Position numbers and translations under genes: made by a program. From assembly GCA_045579195.1 (NCBI GenBank), contig JAZNLR010000071.1, positions 1 to 14,651 on the forward strand: a DNA stretch of 14,651 bases, given 5' to 3'. A model generated the notes under the pieces. It did no database searches and was not told the origin of the DNA. It saw nothing but the letters and a program-made list of their open reading frames with translations. Position 1 is the stretch's first letter. The number at the start of each line of letters is the position of its first letter. This DNA comes from JAZNLR01 sp045579195 (GTDB lineage: Bacteria > Bacillota > Clostridia > Christensenellales > CAMQZB01). Positions 12,909 through 14,651 of this stretch are shown here, piece after piece.

Positions 12909-14026
12909 AGGACAAAAGACGGATTTTGGGAATGATTCTTCTTTACAGCCTCTCTGCCATTGCGGCGGTTGGGGTTGGTTTTGCCGTCCACTTTGCACTG
13001 AGCGGCGGGGGGGACGTTTTCAAAACGGTCTTCTTTTTGGCGCTTGGCGTTCTCGTTGGATTCTTCTTCCAGGTCTTGTTCCACGAATTTGGGCACCTGT
13101 TTGCCGGCCTTGCAAACGGATTCCGCTTGGAATCCTTCCAGATTGGATTCTTGCGCCTTCGCAGAACGGATCGCCTTCGCTTGCAGTTCGTCACCAGCAA
13201 GAACTATGGCGGCATCTGTCAGATGAGCCCCGTCGGCAACGGTGACGTCGTTCGCCGTTTCGGTCGTTTTGTCTGTGGCGGCCCGATTGGCTCTGCCGTT
13301 GCGGCGGTCGTTTGGCTTGCGCTTGCCGTGCTTTCGGCTGTTCTTTCCTTCCATCCGCTTTTGACCGTCTTCTTTGCGGCAGGCATCCCGACGGCGGTTT
13401 ACCTCCTCGTTCTCAATGCGTACCCCTTTGAAAACGGCGGCGTCAATACGGACGGAAGCTATATGTTCGGCCTTAGGAACAACACGACCGAAACAAACCT
13501 GACCGTTTCCATCCTGATGGCGCAGGAGCTCGTGATGAACGGAACGCGCCCCGGGGAGATCCCCGAAGAGCTCATCTTTGCGGACGATTCGCAGGCAAAC
13601 GAGATGACGCGCTTTTTGTTCGCAAACTATCGCTATGCCCATGCCCTCGACAAGGACGACGTTGGTGCGGCAAAGGAAGAGTCAAAAAAGATGGAGCGCG
13701 CCCGAGCGTTCGTCGAAGAAGTCTATGGCGACGACCTCGACCGCGAACAGTTTTATGCCGAGGCTGTCCTCTTTGAAAACAAAGAAAAAGCGGCAAGGCT
13801 TTATGAGCGCATCGAAAAGGACCTTCTCGAGGAGGAGACCATCACGTCTTTCCGCATTCAAATGTGTCACGCGCTCTATCTTGAAGGGGATGTCGAAAAA
13901 GCGGAGCGCTTAGGAAAGCTGGCAATTTCCCTGAAAGACGCCTTTCCTGCAAAGGGCATTGCTCTTTTGGAAGAACGCCTTGTTTGCAAAATGCAGGAAA
14001 ACATCGATGCCGCGCGCGGAGAATAA
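12905..14026 (+). CDS. M50-family (site-2-protease-like) membrane metallopeptidase with helical C-terminal domain
   Basis: The 373-residue protein has membrane helices at about 8-30 and 41-58, the zinc-binding HEFGH at 60-64 at the end of the second, further helices at about 124-148 and 152-172, and a second metal motif NAYPFENGGVNTDG (171-184) with D183 as the likely third ligand. This arrangement fits the M50 family, which cuts proteins in or near the membrane. Residues about 200-373 are soluble and mostly helical, with repeat-like segments (YAEAVLFENKEKAARLYERI, ALYLEGDVEKAERLGKLAI) reminiscent of TPR units. The gene is coupled to ppx by an ATGA overlap, with AAAGGAG eight bases upstream of the start. 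No terminator is visible after it. Substrate unknown; division or sporulation proteins are guesses from context. Confidence 0.87.
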   Translation: MKDKRRILGMILLYSLSAIAAVGVGFAVHFALSGGGDVFKTVFFLALGVLVGFFFQVLFHEFGHLFAGLANGFRLESFQIGFLRLRRTDRLRLQFVTSKNYGGICQMSPVGNGDVVRRFGRFVCGGPIGSAVAAVVWLALAVLSAVLSFHPLLTVFFAAGIPTAVYLLVLNAYPFENGGVNTDGSYMFGLRNNTTETNLTVSILMAQELVMNGTRPGEIPEELIFADDSQANEMTRFLFANYRYAHALDKDDVGAAKEESKKMERARAFVEEVYGDDLDREQFYAEAVLFENKEKAARLYERIEKDLLEEETITSFRIQMCHALYLEGDVEKAERLGKLAISLKDAFPAKGIALLEERLVCKMQENIDAARGE

Positions 14027-14104
14027 AGCTCGCGCGAAAGAGAAGGGAAGAGGGGGGATTCCTTGCCAGATTGCAAGAAAACTCCGAAAAAGCGTCAAAA
14101 ACAG

Positions 14105-14133
14105 TTGACTTTTCAATGGAAATCATATAGAAT
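14105..14133 (+). promoter_or_regulatory. Sigma-A promoter of the tRNA operon
   Basis: TTGACT (14105-14110), a 17-base spacer and TAGAAT (14128-14133) form a strong promoter 37 bases before the first tRNA. The 78 bases between the M50 gene stop and this promoter hold only a small CTTGC/GCAAG hairpin without a T tract. Confidence 0.85.
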
Positions 14134-14170
14134 AAATAAGCTGTTGAGGCAAATCATCGTTTATAATCGT

Positions 14171-14246
<76 letters not shown>

Positions 14247-14247
<1 letters not shown>

Positions 14248-14336
14248 AATTGTGGCTGCGTAGCTTAGCTGGTTATAGCGGCCGGTTCATACCCGGCAGG
14301 TCGTTGGTTCGAATCCGACCGCAGCCACCACAATTT
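14247..14336 (+). repeat. 9-bp inverted repeat bracketing tRNA-Met
   Basis: AAATTGTGG (14247-14255) and CCACAATTT (14328-14336) are exact inverted copies. They include the last A of the preceding CCA plus the leader, and the tRNA-Met CCA end plus the trailer. In the precursor RNA they could pair and lengthen the acceptor stem, or shift its register. Confidence 0.5.
14254..14330 (+). tRNA. Elongator tRNA-Met (anticodon CAT)
   Basis: A 77-base cloverleaf with a perfect acceptor stem (GGCTGCG with CGCAGCC), anticodon CAT at 14288-14290 in the loop TTCATAC, and encoded CCA. The anticodon arm matches the elongator tRNA-Met type of Bacillota more than the lysidine-modified tRNA-Ile2, which shares the CAT anticodon. 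It follows the initiator tRNA by six bases. Confidence 0.9.
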
Positions 14337-14411
14337 GGCCCCATGGTCAAGCGGTCAAGACACCACCCTTTCACGGTGGTAACAGGAGTTCGATTCTCCT
14401 TGGGGTCACCA
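14337..14411 (+). tRNA. tRNA-Glu (anticodon TTC)
   Basis: A 75-base cloverleaf with acceptor GGCCCCA/TGGGGTC (one G-T pair), anticodon stem CCACC/GGTGG, anticodon TTC at 14370-14372 and encoded CCA at 14409-14411. It is the last gene of the tRNA operon, with the terminator starting five bases later. Confidence 0.96.
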
Positions 14412-14415
14412 ATGT

Positions 14416-14449
14416 AAAGACACGTTCGTTTCGAGCGTGTCTTTTTTTT
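14416..14449 (+). terminator. Terminator of the tRNA operon
   Basis: A 9-bp stem (AAAGACACG at 14416-14424 with CGTGTCTTT at 14436-14444), with an extra TCG/CGA pairing inside, runs into a tract of T's ending at 14449. Confidence 0.93.
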
Positions 14450-14481
14450 GTGACTGCAGGGAAAACGAAAATCCAAAGGGA

Positions 14482-14510
14482 TTGAAAGTCTTGCGCGAGT
14501 GTGTTATAAT
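14482..14510 (+). promoter_or_regulatory. Sigma-A promoter of the last, partial gene
   Basis: TTGAAA (14482-14487), a 17-base spacer and a perfect TATAAT (14505-14510) lie 28 bases before the start codon at 14539. Confidence 0.85.
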
Positions 14511-14538
14511 GAAACAAAGAAACGTTTTGAGGGAAATG

Positions 14539-14651
14539 ATGTCCGAAAAGAAATTTGTGATCGACAACCCAACCTTGGCGGCGGAGTGGAATTATGAAAA
14601 GAATGGAGATCTGCGCCCCGAAAAGATGTTGTCCAAAAGCAACAAAAAAGT
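14539..14651 (+). CDS. Zinc-ribbon (DUF4379-like) protein, N-terminal fragment cut by window end
   Basis: Only 37 codons are inside the window. The peptide has the pattern Pro-x-Leu-Ala-x-Glu-Trp, then EKNGDLRPEKM, then SKSNKK, the opening of the probable zinc-ribbon domain DUF4379, which normally continues with a Trp-Trp-x-Cys segment and a Cys/His metal site. Proteins with this domain often carry several copies, sometimes with a nuclease-like domain, but nothing beyond the window can be seen. GAGGG at 14529-14533 favours the second of two adjacent ATG codons (14539 rather than 14536). Confidence 0.7.
   Translation, partial: MSEKKFVIDNPTLAAEWNYEKNGDLRPEKMLSKSNKK

Noticed and set aside
12656..13642. 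A 328-codon open frame opposite ppx and the M50 gene
   Set aside because: It is antisense to two genes with clear motifs and ribosome sites, and its translation is low-complexity and charged. A chance open frame.
14062..14077. CTTGC/GCAAG hairpin after the M50 gene as a terminator
   Set aside because: The stem is only 5 bp and is followed by A's rather than T's on the + strand; no gene on the other strand needs it.

Overview
The window comes from an endospore-forming, Gram-positive bacterium of the class Clostridia or a close relative (Bacillota). The evidence is a complete gerA-type germinant receptor operon, the sporulation pair yabP-yabQ next to a divIC/FtsB-type division gene, Bacillota-style terminators and Shine-Dalgarno sites, and tRNA genes with encoded CCA ends. 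Base composition is moderate to GC-rich and coding is dense. Many frames opposite the real genes stay open by chance, and I read them as shadows. The species cannot be named from this sequence alone. I see no insertion sequence, integrase, CRISPR array or clear phage block, so this looks like ordinary chromosomal backbone.

Layout from left to right: (1) the 3' end of a tRNA and its terminator; (2) polyphosphate kinase ppk1 (+) as a single-gene unit, sharing a bidirectional terminator with a convergent, unrecognised membrane protein carrying two zinc ribbons (-); (3) the gerAA-gerAB-gerAC receptor operon (-); (4) a ZIP-family metal transporter (+) facing a DtxR/MntR-type metalloregulator (-); (5) a YitT-family membrane protein preceded by an ApgM-type phosphoglycerate mutase or proposed homoserine kinase (-), probably one transcript; (6) a tight + strand cluster yabP-yabQ-divIC-ppx-M50 peptidase, in which coding ends overlap or nearly touch; (7) a tRNA-fMet / tRNA-Met / tRNA-Glu operon with a strong promoter and terminator; (8) the first 37 codons of a zinc-ribbon (DUF4379-like) protein cut by the window end.

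How the genes fit together: the Ger proteins form the inner-membrane germinant receptor of the spore. YabP and YabQ are needed for spore cortex assembly. The FtsB/DivIC protein belongs to the septal division complex. A near-consensus vegetative promoter lies inside yabQ and would let divIC, ppx and the metalloprotease be made in growing cells, while yabPQ are driven from a candidate sigma-E site. Ppk1 and the short Ppx/GppA protein could make and degrade polyphosphate, although they lie about 10 kb apart. The transporter and DtxR-type regulator suggest a local metal-homeostasis pair.

I did not find a convincing wholly new system. The observations most worth checking are: the GerC-type protein with no normal lipobox cysteine; the yabPQ-divIC cluster whose tail is ppx plus an M50-like peptidase instead of the Bacillus yabR-spoIIE arrangement; the vegetative promoter inside yabQ; the double zinc-ribbon membrane protein whose transcript should begin with a hairpin; and the mixed metal-ligand set of the regulator.
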